This document shows, piece after piece, positions 1 to 8,242 of a stretch of 34,952 nt of DNA. Every line of letters begins with the position of its first letter. The stretch's first letter is position 1. Made by a program: the position numbers and the translations under genes. The notes under the pieces were generated by a model, which saw only the letters and a list, made by a program, of their open reading frames with translations, ran no database searches and was not told the origin of the DNA. Origin of the DNA: Deltaproteobacteria bacterium (GTDB lineage: Bacteria; Myxococcota_A; Polyangia; Polyangiales; Polyangiaceae); NCBI GenBank assembly GCA_003235365.1, contig QJWJ01000023.1, forward strand, positions 1-34,952, read 5' to 3'.

Positions 1-121
1 CGAAGTCGAAACTGGGCGCCCCGCGACTCGATCTCGGCCTCTGATCGGGCAGCCCTCCTGATTGGTTGCAGCAACGCCCAGCGAAGGGATGAATCCCGAG
101 CCGGGCCGGGGCAAAGCACCC

Positions 122-2446
122 TCAGCCGCTCAGGTCTCCAAGAGACTCATCCGCGGCGGGTTCGAGTGTGAACAGGACGGTCGTGCCCTTACCCAACTCG
201 GATTCTACCCAGATCCTGCCACCACACCTGTCTATCGCGCGCTTGACGATTGCCAGCCCGATGCCTGTTCCAGGGTACGCGTCGCGACCGTGCAGTCGCT
301 GAAAGACACGGAATATCCGTTCGTGGTTCGACGGATCGATACCAATGCCGTTGTCACGAACGGTGAAGCGCCACACCGCGCCGTCGAGAACTGCCTCGAC
401 GTCCACTTCAGGCGGTCGATCCGCTGCGCGGTACTTGATGGCATTGCCGATGAGATTCGAGAAAACGCGCTCCAGCAGCACCTCATGGGCCCGCACCCGG
501 GGCAGCGGACCGATGCGCACGACCCCACCTGATTGAGCGATCGCCTCCGACAAGGTGTCGACGGCGCTGCGAGCGCAGTCTTCGGCGGAAACCGATGCCA
601 ACGGATGCTGACCATCACTGAGCCGCGAGTACTCGAGCAGATCCCGAACCAGATTCTGCATCCGCGTTGACGCATCGACCGCGAAACCGAGGTATTGACG
701 CGCCTTCTCCGAAGCGTCGTCTCCGAGTTCCAACTCGAGCAACTGGCAGAAGCCAGCAACCTTACGCATCGGCTCCTGCAAATCGTGTGATGCGGCGTAA
801 GCGAACTCGGAGAGCGACTCGTTGACCTGAAGCAGGTGCCGTTCGCGATAGGCAATCGCTTCGCGCGCGAGCAGTCGCTCGGAGATGTCGACGATCGCCA
901 CGAGAATCAATCGCTCGCCCGCGAGCTCGACCGGGTTGAGCCCTATCTCGAGCGGGATCATCCGACCTGTCTTGTGACGTCCGTAGAGCTGACGGTCGCC
1001 CCCCATGGGGCGGCGGCTCGGAGTACGTAAGTAGCGAACTCGATCGTTCTTGTGCCCTTCGAGCTTTTCCGGCGCAACCAGTTGATCGACGACGAGAGTC
1101 GTGAGCTCTCGCGGCGAATACCCGAAGAGCCGGACAAACTCCGCGTTGTACAGTCGAATCGCGCCCTCACCGTCGACCATCGCCATGGCGTTCGGTGCCG
1201 CCTCTACGGCGGCGCGCATCCGCGCTTCCGACTCCTTGAGTTGTTTCTCGCGCGCCTTGATGTCGCTCAAGTCGCGCATGATTGAAGAGAAGTGAGAAAC
1301 CCGGCCGAAGCCATCTCTGTGAGCGACCAGCAGTTGGCTCACTTCGCGGCGCGTGCTTCCTGCTGCAACCGCGCTCTCCCCCACCCAGGTTCCCGCGGCC
1401 AATGCCTTGGGGATTGCGCGCTCTACGATTCGCTCGCTCTCGTCAGACGGAACGATGTCGACAATCCCTCGAACGTCTTTGGCGCCCGCCTCTTCGAGCC
1501 AACGTCGCAACGAAGCGTTCTGCCATAGAAACGTCCCGCCAGCGTCCGCAGTGACGACGAAGTCTGGCGTCGCTTCCAGAATCTCTGACAGCCTTTGGCG
1601 TTGTTCACGAGCCTGGGACAGTTCGGTGGCGTCCCAAACGACGGCGAGGATGCGCGGGCAACCATCGGCAACACGGACTCCTCTCAGTTCGACGACGCGC
1701 TCCGTCGACCCGTTCACGACCGTGCGCAACGTCAGCGAAAAGCGCCCTTCGGAGTCCTCGCCCTGGTGGTTGATTTCATGCTGCAGCTGCGCTGCATCAG
1801 ACACGTCGAGTACCCCACACAGCTGTGCAAGCCCAACGTTCGACTCGTCGATGGAGAACACCGTGCGAGCAGCGTCGTCCAAAGCAACGACCTGCTCGTT
1901 GGGCTCAATCTCGACGATACCCATTTGCCCGGCATGAAGCGCCAATGCAAGTCGCTCTCGTTCGCGCGTCAGTTCCCGTGTTCTTTCCTCGACGAGTGCT
2001 TCGAGATTGCCGTGCACGCGCTTGACCTCGACTTCCGCGGCGCGACGTTGCTCGACCTCCTTCGCCAAGTCCGCCGCACTGCGCAGCGCAAACAGCTGAG
2101 GCAACGCAGGAAACAGCGTCGCGACGGTGGCCATCGACACACTGGCGGTCGTGAACTTCGCCAGCCCCGACAGCCGGTAGACGGGATTCCAGAAGATCAT
2201 CGCTTCGATCAGGTGGGTCATCCCGCACGACCAGATGAAGGCGGCGAACAACGTGAAGATCTTCGGGAACGGCACGTCGGGGCGACGCTTCTTGAACCAG
2301 AGAATCATCACCGGAATTGCCGTGTAGCAAAGGAACACGACCACATCCGAGCCGATGTGTACCCAACCCAGAAAGTCGCTCCAGTTGCCGCACTCCCAGC
2401 GAGGAGGGAAATCGCTTCCGTCGAACAGCTCGCCAATCCAGTTCAT
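122..2446 (-). CDS. Sensor histidine kinase with ethylene-receptor-like membrane domain
   Basis: A 774-residue membrane sensor kinase. The start is taken as the ATG at 2446 because GGAGG lies 5 bases upstream (2452-2456); an in-frame GTG at 2479 would add 11 residues. Three hydrophobic helices lie at about 29-51, 61-83 and 93-120. They carry Asp34, Tyr41, Ile44-Pro45, Ile71, Cys74 and His78, the same spacing as the ethylene/copper site of plant ETR1 (Asp25, Tyr32, Ile35-Pro36, Ile62, Cys65, His69). A coiled segment (about 125-170) is followed by three PAS-like domains (about 168-275, 288-396, 411-527). The HisKA box has ASHDLQEP with His554. The catalytic domain has N box (Asn668), DNGIGI (about 698-703) and GTGIGL (about 726-731), so it should bind ATP. 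The kinase core resembles phytochrome-type kinases, which usually pair with small stand-alone receivers like those at 7778 and 11221. No receiver is attached. Whether the ligand is ethylene is inference. Confidence 0.9.
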   Translation of the reverse strand: MNWIGELFDGSDFPPRWECGNWSDFLGWVHIGSDVVVFLCYTAIPVMILWFKKRRPDVPFPKIFTLFAAFIWSCGMTHLIEAMIFWNPVYRLSGLAKFTTASVSMATVATLFPALPQLFALRSAADLAKEVEQRRAAEVEVKRVHGNLEALVEERTRELTRERERLALALHAGQMGIVEIEPNEQVVALDDAARTVFSIDESNVGLAQLCGVLDVSDAAQLQHEINHQGEDSEGRFSLTLRTVVNGSTERVVELRGVRVADGCPRILAVVWDATELSQAREQRQRLSEILEATPDFVVTADAGGTFLWQNASLRRWLEEAGAKDVRGIVDIVPSDESERIVERAIPKALAAGTWVGESAVAAGSTRREVSQLLVAHRDGFGRVSHFSSIMRDLSDIKAREKQLKESEARMRAAVEAAPNAMAMVDGEGAIRLYNAEFVRLFGYSPRELTTLVVDQLVAPEKLEGHKNDRVRYLRTPSRRPMGGDRQLYGRHKTGRMIPLEIGLNPVELAGERLILVAIVDISERLLAREAIAYRERHLLQVNESLSEFAYAASHDLQEPMRKVAGFCQLLELELGDDASEKARQYLGFAVDASTRMQNLVRDLLEYSRLSDGQHPLASVSAEDCARSAVDTLSEAIAQSGGVVRIGPLPRVRAHEVLLERVFSNLIGNAIKYRAADRPPEVDVEAVLDGAVWRFTVRDNGIGIDPSNHERIFRVFQRLHGRDAYPGTGIGLAIVKRAIDRCGGRIWVESELGKGTTVLFTLEPAADESLGDLSG

Positions 2447-2565
2447 CAGTTCCTCCGTGAGGTGCGCGCAATCGACCACGCCGGTGGCTCGCCTTCCACG
2501 GTCTCACCACACGTGGGAGAGTGTAGCTGCTCTGGGTGATGGCTGGGGGCCAAACGACGCCGTCG

Positions 2566-2585
2566 CGATGACTCGGAAGTCATCG
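2566..2585. terminator. Hairpin between two signalling genes (weak terminator candidate)
   Basis: An 8-bp perfect stem (CGATGACT / AGTCATCG) with a 4-base loop lies in the 249-bp spacer between the end of the REC-GGDEF-EAL gene and the start of the ethylene-type kinase. A second 6-bp stem (GACCCG / CGGGTC, 598-616 of the same kilobase, i.e. 2598-2616) follows. Neither has a T-run. They could end transcription of the upstream - strand gene or be regulatory structures for the kinase; I cannot tell which. Confidence 0.25.
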
Positions 2586-2695
2586 ACCGATCACGTCGAC
2601 CCGTTGCTGTCGGGTCAACCACGCGTGCAATCCTCTGCTTCGCCCACGGAACTGCAACGAGTCCCGACTCTCTCTTCACCGCTCGGAGGCCATCG

Positions 2696-4819
2696 TCAGC
2701 CTACCGACTGTAGTCCCGGCTGGCGTCGAAGTTCTAGCTGAGCTCTAACGAGCTCCGGAAACATATCGCCGGGAACGGCGCCTCCAATCAGGTAACCTTG
2801 CACGATGTCGCATCCTTCCAGCTGAAGCAGGTCCAACTGGCGAACGGTCTCGACGCCTTCAGCAACGACGTCGATTCCAATGCGTTGCGCAAGCTGAATG
2901 ATGCCACCCACCAAGTCGCGCCGCTTGGGCGCGTTGGCAATGTCGGCGACGAACGACTTGTCGATCTTGATCGCATCGATGGGAAACTGTTGCAAGTACG
3001 CCAGCGAACAGTAACCCGTTCCAAAGTCATCGAGTGCGATCCGGTAACCCTCTCTGCTCAACGCGAACAGCGCCTCCTCGGTTCCTTCATCGTTCTGAAG
3101 CAGCGCCGTCTCAGTCAACTCGAGCTCCAGATCCTGGGGCATGAGGCCGGCAGCGCAGGTAGCCCTGCGGATCGCGCCGACGAGTTCTCCCTTGAGGAAT
3201 TGACGAGCAGAGAGATTGACCGCGATGCGATCGACGTGACACCCGGCTCGACGCCAGGTTGCCAATTGCTGGCACGCCGTCCGCAAGATCCATGGTCCAA
3301 TCTGAACGATCATCCCAGTGTCCTCGAGAACGGGAACGAAATCCATGGCACTGAGAAGACGGCCATCTTCCTGCGGCCAGCGAAGGAGCGCCTCGGCGCC
3401 AACGAAGTCACCCGAGACGGACAGCTGTGGCTGATAGTGCAGCACGAGCTGCTCGTTTTCGATCGCGGCGCGAAGCTCTGCCTCCAACTCCACGCGCTTG
3501 GCAACCTGCCGGGTGAGCTGGGCGCCGTGAAGGTGAAATCCGTTGCGGCCCTGTCCCTTGACGACGTACATCGCCGCATCGGCCGCGGAGAGCAACGCGT
3601 CGCTGTCCTCACCTGACTCCGGGTGAACCGCACCGCCGATGCTGGCAGTCGGTTTGAGCAAGACGCCAGAAATCGCCAAAGGCTCGTTCAGCACGGAAAG
3701 GATTCGCTGGGCGAGGAACTCGACGTCTTCGGTCGAGGCGATGGGCTCAGCGAGAATCGCAAATTCGTCGCCACCCAAACGAGCGACAGTGTCAGTTTCT
3801 CGTGTCGCGGCTTTGAGTCGGTCGGAGAGTTCACACAGAAACACGTCGCCGGCATCGTGGCCGAGCGCGTCGTTGACCGACTTGAACCGATCGACGTCCA
3901 AGAGCAGCACCGCGAACACCCCCTCGGCACGCCGCGATCGCGCCAGTGCCTGGGCGACACGCTGGCGGAACAAGGTACGATTCGCCAAACCGGTCAGTTG
4001 ATCGTGAAAGGCGATGTCCGCGAGCCGCAACTCCGCGCGCTTGCGTTCTTCTGCGTAACGCAGTGCCCTGCCGATGGTCGCGCCTCCAACCTTGCCCTTG
4101 ACGAGATAATCCTGAGCTCCCGCTTGTACCGTTTGCAGCGCCAGATCAGCATCGTCAGTGCCCGACATCACCACCAAACCCAAGTCGGGGAACTCGGCTT
4201 GCACGCGCATGACCGTCTGGATGCCGGTCGTTTCCCCCAATTCGAGGTCAACGGCAACGACACTGAACTCGCCGCTCCGAAACTGTTCGCGAGCCTCCTC
4301 GAACGACTTGGCGTGCTTGACCGCGAACCTGCCCGGATATGCCAAGCGAAGCGCCGTCTCGAACAACATCGCATCCCCGGCGTCGTCCTCGATCAAGAGC
4401 ACGCGCTCAGGCTTGGGCTCTTTGTTGCGCGGCGGCGGTCGCGAGGAGCGCCGGGCCAGAGGTTCGCCCCGCACCGCCTCGGCGAGCTCAGCGTCCGACC
4501 AGGGCTTCTGGAACACGCGTACACGATGACCGCGCGGTAACGACTCCGGGTCCACCCCGTCGGCGCCGGTGAGCACGATGAAGCGCGCCTCGGGCAGAAT
4601 CGGACTCAGACGCTGAAGTAGGGCCAATCCACCCATGCCCGGCATCTGCAGATCAGTGATCACGACGGAGAAGTCGTCGCCTTGAGATAACGCAACTGCC
4701 TCTTCTGCCGTGGCCGCCACAACCGGCGTCAAGCCGTAGCCGCGTACTGCTCTCGCCAGCGAATTGCGGACTTGCGGCTCGTCGTCAACGACGAGGACTC
4801 TCGATCCCCCAGTTCCCAT
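2696..4819 (-). CDS. REC-REC-GGDEF-EAL cyclic-di-GMP regulator
   Basis: A cytoplasmic two-receiver protein that makes and/or degrades cyclic-di-GMP (707 residues). The start is the ATG at 4819, with GAGG 7 bases upstream; a GTG at 4840 would add seven residues. Receiver 1 (about 5-115) has the acceptor Asp56 in VVITDLQMP and Lys at QKPW. Receiver 2 (about 138-255) has Asp191 in VAVDLELG. The diguanylate cyclase domain (about 270-430) has an intact GGDEF (349-353) and an RxxD inhibitory site (Arg340-Asp343) five residues before it. The EAL domain (about 440-695) has EALLRW (476-481), DDFGTGY (597-603) and VVAEGVET (Glu654), so the phosphodiesterase residues also look intact. Both activities are therefore plausible; which dominates is not decidable here. 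It lies between two histidine kinase genes on the same strand, which are the obvious candidate phosphodonors. Confidence 0.93.
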   Translation of the reverse strand: MGTGGSRVLVVDDEPQVRNSLARAVRGYGLTPVVAATAEEAVALSQGDDFSVVITDLQMPGMGGLALLQRLSPILPEARFIVLTGADGVDPESLPRGHRVRVFQKPWSDAELAEAVRGEPLARRSSRPPPRNKEPKPERVLLIEDDAGDAMLFETALRLAYPGRFAVKHAKSFEEAREQFRSGEFSVVAVDLELGETTGIQTVMRVQAEFPDLGLVVMSGTDDADLALQTVQAGAQDYLVKGKVGGATIGRALRYAEERKRAELRLADIAFHDQLTGLANRTLFRQRVAQALARSRRAEGVFAVLLLDVDRFKSVNDALGHDAGDVFLCELSDRLKAATRETDTVARLGGDEFAILAEPIASTEDVEFLAQRILSVLNEPLAISGVLLKPTASIGGAVHPESGEDSDALLSAADAAMYVVKGQGRNGFHLHGAQLTRQVAKRVELEAELRAAIENEQLVLHYQPQLSVSGDFVGAEALLRWPQEDGRLLSAMDFVPVLEDTGMIVQIGPWILRTACQQLATWRRAGCHVDRIAVNLSARQFLKGELVGAIRRATCAAGLMPQDLELELTETALLQNDEGTEEALFALSREGYRIALDDFGTGYCSLAYLQQFPIDAIKIDKSFVADIANAPKRRDLVGGIIQLAQRIGIDVVAEGVETVRQLDLLQLEGCDIVQGYLIGGAVPGDMFPELVRAQLELRRQPGLQSVG

Positions 4820-4948
4820 GCCCACCCCTCGGCTATTCACCGCCGTGCCCTCATCGTCTTAGGGCACCAACGGCTTGACGCAATTGTCCCTTGAGACAAT
4901 CCTCGCGGCGAGTGCCATCGGCGAACACTCGGTAATTTGGCTCTCACA

Positions 4949-7615
4949 TCACGACACATGTGGTACACACATTTCAGCAGCAACGTGCTCGAAGTCGTCC
5001 AACGTCATCGGTTTGTGCAAAAGAGGACAAGCTGATGCTTCCAGAAACGATTTCGCACGCGGAGTGAAGGCGCCGCCGCTACAGAACACCAGTCGCTCCA
5101 CCAGTGCGGGGCGGATTTCCAAGAGCTTCTCGTGTAGGGCGGGGCCATCCATTTCGGGCATCATGAGGTCACAGATGATCAGGTCGAACTCCGAGTCGTC
5201 GGCCAGCCGTTCCAGCGCCTGAGATGCGCCCCGAGCGGTAACGACTTCGTGTCGAGAAAGCATCCGGGAAAGTGCTCGAAGCACGAGCGGCTCGTCATCG
5301 ATGAGTAGCAACCGAAGGGGACGACTCAACACGACTGGTGTTAACGGCGCAGCCCGCGCGGTACGTGGGCGGAGGGCATCCCTCAGCGGCAACCGGACCT
5401 CGAACCTGGCACCATGTGGCTTGGCATCCAGCGCTTTGATCGTTCCCTTGTGGCCGCGAACGATGTCCGCACACAGAGACAGCCCGAGGCCAGTGCCTTG
5501 TCCTGGTTCTTTCGTCGTGAAGAACGCGTCGAACAGCTTGTGGCGAGCTGCTTCGGAAATCCCGCAACCCGTGTCCTCGACGGTCACCACAATCTGTTGC
5601 CCTTCAAGCTCGCTGACGATGGTGATGCGATTGTCGGCAGCATTGCCCTCGGGGATCGCCTGTGCGGCGTTCACCAGCAGATTGGTAAACACCTGGGCCA
5701 GCTTGCCTGGCGACGCTGCGAGGGAAGGCAACACCCCGATGCGCTTGATGAGCTGGGCTCGCTGCCGGATCTCGTTGAATGCGATCTTGCACGCGATGTC
5801 GATGCATTCGTTGACGTCCACCAGCTGCACTTCATCGCTGTCGATGCGTGAGAACGTGCGCAGATCGCTGGTGATGCTCTGGATCCGTCGCATGCCCTGG
5901 AGGTTTTCGTCAACCATCTCCAATAGTTGAGCAACACCCTCGGCGTCGATAGACAGCTGGCGGTTCGCCCCAGTCAAGCGTTCGCGCATGGCGACCAGGT
6001 TCGCAACGACGTAGGCGGCAGGATTGTTGATCTCGTGAGCGACTCCCGCCGCCATCTGACCAATGGCCGCCAGGCGCTCGCTGTGCGCCAGCTGTTCGCG
6101 AAGCCGACGAGCGTTGCGGCGCTCGGTCACATCGCGCAACGTGACCAGCGACGCCGTAGCGCCATTCCAATCGACTTCCACGCGAGTGTACTCCGCAAAC
6201 GTCGGCTTTTCCCCGCGGATCTCGACCTCGACTGGACCCGTCTGGTTCAGTTCGATCGGCAAGGTGTTGCCAAGCAGCTCACCGCTATCGCAACCGAACA
6301 TGCGCTCTGCCGCGGGGTTGGCGAAAACCACGAAGTCGCGGGCATCGATGACGATCATCCCGTCGAGACTGCGACGGACGACTTCTTGCTGGCTCGCCTC
6401 TCGCAGTTGAACGTCGAGCAGCAACCGGTGACGATGCGCTCGGGTACTGGCGCGCATGACCGCATTGGCGATCCGGGTCGGCAATCCCTCTCGACCAATC
6501 CGAGCCTTGCCAACGATATCCTCGACCCCCATACGCATGGCTCGAGCTCCCCACGGCGGCTCCGGCAGCTCCGAGAGTATCAGCAGCGGCACCGCGGGCG
6601 CGACCGCGCGCAGTTCGTGGATCACCCGCAGCGGCGGGCGCCGAAACGATTCAGGGGCGCAGAGTATCGCGTCGAAGTGCTGAGCGGCCAGCGACGATGC
6701 CGCTCTTTCCATGGTGGTTGCCAGCGTCACGTGCAGTGAACTGGTTGCAGCGAGAAGCTGCGAAGTGAGCGCCGCGTGCGAAGGGTTGTCGTCCATCAGC
6801 AACAGTCGGAGATCGGTGGGGATCCGAGCATTGGAATATCCCGCAGCGGCTCGGGCGGCCCACGCCGCCTCGACGACGCCAAGGGCCTGTCGTGGTCCGA
6901 CCGGCTCGAGCAAGTAGTCGAAAGCGCCAGCGGACAGCGCATCGACGGTATCCGATAGGTCGGGTTCAGCCGAAACGACGACGATGTTCAGGCGAGGATC
7001 GAAGCGCAAACACGCGTCGACAAAACGCGCGCCGGGAACCTCTGCGGACGGCGGACAGAGGACGACGTCGATGGGCCGATTGCGCAGTCGCGACATCGCC
7101 GATTGACCATCGGCAACGAGCACGACATTGAACCCCTCACGCATCAGGGCGCCACTGACCGTAGCGACCTGAGACGGGTCCCACTCGACGATCAGCACCT
7201 CTTTTCCGGCATCGTCAAAAGCGCGCTTGCCTCTGGCCCGGCGTCTCGTCACCGCCGTCGCCACTTGACGAGCTGAAAATCGTGCTCGCAAGTCCAGTAG
7301 TGCGGCGTCCGCGCCGCAGGCGACGGCCAACTCCTCGAGTTGTTCCGGTAGGATGACGGCCCGACTCGGCGCGAGGAGAATGGCCAGGTTCGGGTCCGTT
7401 TCGCGAGCGTGACGGATGAGATCGAAGTCCGCACTCTCGAGGTCCAGCGCGTCCAGGACAACCGCATCGCACCGACCGCTCTGGGGCTGCTCGAGCGCCG
7501 CAGCGCTACTTCGGCTGGAGAGAACCGTCAGACCCTCCGCGCGCAGCTCTCGTTCCAACCCGGTGTGGTTGCCACTGACGTTCACTCGAAGTCGCTGCAA
7601 TTGCGAAAGGCTCAT
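4949..7615 (-). CDS. Hybrid histidine kinase with three N-terminal receiver-like domains
   Basis: A soluble 888-residue hybrid kinase; no membrane segment is visible. Three receiver-like domains come first: about 8-125 (Asp55 in VVLDALDL), about 138-255 and about 267-385. The second and third lack an aspartate at the usual acceptor position (VVLCPPSAE and AILCAPESF), so they look like pseudo-receivers. A PAS domain follows at about 405-500, then HisKA with GVAHEINNP (His527). The ATPase domain has Asn649 (NLLVNA), DTGCGI (681-686), FFTTK and GTGLGL (707-712), all intact. The C-terminal receiver (about 767-885) has IDDEP and acceptor Asp816 (ICDLMMP). Domain order suggests that the kinase phosphorylates its own C-terminal receiver, with the N-terminal modules sensing partner proteins. 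The gene is transcribed away from the response regulator at 7778 across a 162-bp divergent spacer. The ribosome site is weak. Confidence 0.92.
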   Translation of the reverse strand: MSLSQLQRLRVNVSGNHTGLERELRAEGLTVLSSRSSAAALEQPQSGRCDAVVLDALDLESADFDLIRHARETDPNLAILLAPSRAVILPEQLEELAVACGADAALLDLRARFSARQVATAVTRRRARGKRAFDDAGKEVLIVEWDPSQVATVSGALMREGFNVVLVADGQSAMSRLRNRPIDVVLCPPSAEVPGARFVDACLRFDPRLNIVVVSAEPDLSDTVDALSAGAFDYLLEPVGPRQALGVVEAAWAARAAAGYSNARIPTDLRLLLMDDNPSHAALTSQLLAATSSLHVTLATTMERAASSLAAQHFDAILCAPESFRRPPLRVIHELRAVAPAVPLLILSELPEPPWGARAMRMGVEDIVGKARIGREGLPTRIANAVMRASTRAHRHRLLLDVQLREASQQEVVRRSLDGMIVIDARDFVVFANPAAERMFGCDSGELLGNTLPIELNQTGPVEVEIRGEKPTFAEYTRVEVDWNGATASLVTLRDVTERRNARRLREQLAHSERLAAIGQMAAGVAHEINNPAAYVVANLVAMRERLTGANRQLSIDAEGVAQLLEMVDENLQGMRRIQSITSDLRTFSRIDSDEVQLVDVNECIDIACKIAFNEIRQRAQLIKRIGVLPSLAASPGKLAQVFTNLLVNAAQAIPEGNAADNRITIVSELEGQQIVVTVEDTGCGISEAARHKLFDAFFTTKEPGQGTGLGLSLCADIVRGHKGTIKALDAKPHGARFEVRLPLRDALRPRTARAAPLTPVVLSRPLRLLLIDDEPLVLRALSRMLSRHEVVTARGASQALERLADDSEFDLIICDLMMPEMDGPALHEKLLEIRPALVERLVFCSGGAFTPRAKSFLEASACPLLHKPMTLDDFEHVAAEMCVPHVS

Positions 7616-7777
7616 CGAATAAGAGTCGTCCCCAGCACATTCCCCAGAGTCCCGACCTCCCCGGGACCTGGTCTACTTGATTAGTCATTTACGGCCAGTC
7701 CACCGTCGGGGTAAGTTCAAACGAATCGATTGAGCTCTTTCGGGGATGAGTGCCACACTCGGCCGGGGTAATCGCAC

Positions 7778-8242
7778 GTGGAAAACCACAGCATCACGAT
7801 ATTGCTCGTCGAAGACGACGCTGGCGACACGGAGCTGCTGCGCGAGTCGTTCCGTCGTAGTACTGCCGCACACAATCAGCTGCTCGTTGCCTCGACCGGA
7901 GCAGACGCCCTCGCGCTCCTCAACGGGTCAGCTGGCAACGACCGCTCCTCAATCGGTTTGGTCCTTCTGGACCTCACCCTTCCTGACACTTCGGGGCACG
8001 AATTGCTGACGCAAATTCGTGCGATACCCGAGTGTCGTCACATTCCAGTCGTAGTTCTGACGGGCTCCACGAACGACGACGACATGCGGCGCAGCTACGC
8101 GAGCGGCGCCAATGCCTACCTGATCAAACCTGTAGACATGGGACGGTTCATCAGGATGGTCAATCTCTTGGACGAGTTCTGGGTAAAATTGGTGAGTGTA
8201 CCTGGTGAGTTGCGCGCCACCAACGGTTCGGAGCCGAGATGA
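7778..8242 (+). CDS. Single-domain response regulator (Rcp1-like)
   Basis: A 154-residue stand-alone receiver with no output domain. It starts at GTG 7778, with a GGGG stretch about 10 bases upstream. Acidic residues (VEDDAGD, 11-17), acceptor Asp65 (LVLLDLTLPD), Thr95 (VVLTGS) and Lys117 (LIKPVD) are all present, so it should be phosphorylated. The sequence style (ILLVEDDAGDTELLRE) is that of small receivers that partner with phytochrome-like kinases. Its stop codon overlaps the start of the CheB-CheR fusion (ATGA at 8239-8242), so the two are probably co-translated. It may relay phosphate from one of the kinases in this island. Confidence 0.93.
   Translation: MENHSITILLVEDDAGDTELLRESFRRSTAAHNQLLVASTGADALALLNGSAGNDRSSIGLVLLDLTLPDTSGHELLTQIRAIPECRHIPVVVLTGSTNDDDMRRSYASGANAYLIKPVDMGRFIRMVNLLDEFWVKLVSVPGELRATNGSEPR

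Noticed and set aside
1..121. AGGAGG-like site on the - strand (about 54-59)
   Set aside because: No start codon lies at a suitable distance on that strand within the window, so no gene can be called.
62..532. Open frame of 156 codons on the + strand at the start of the window
   Set aside because: It overlaps the ATPase domain of the kinase on the other strand and has no recognisable features.
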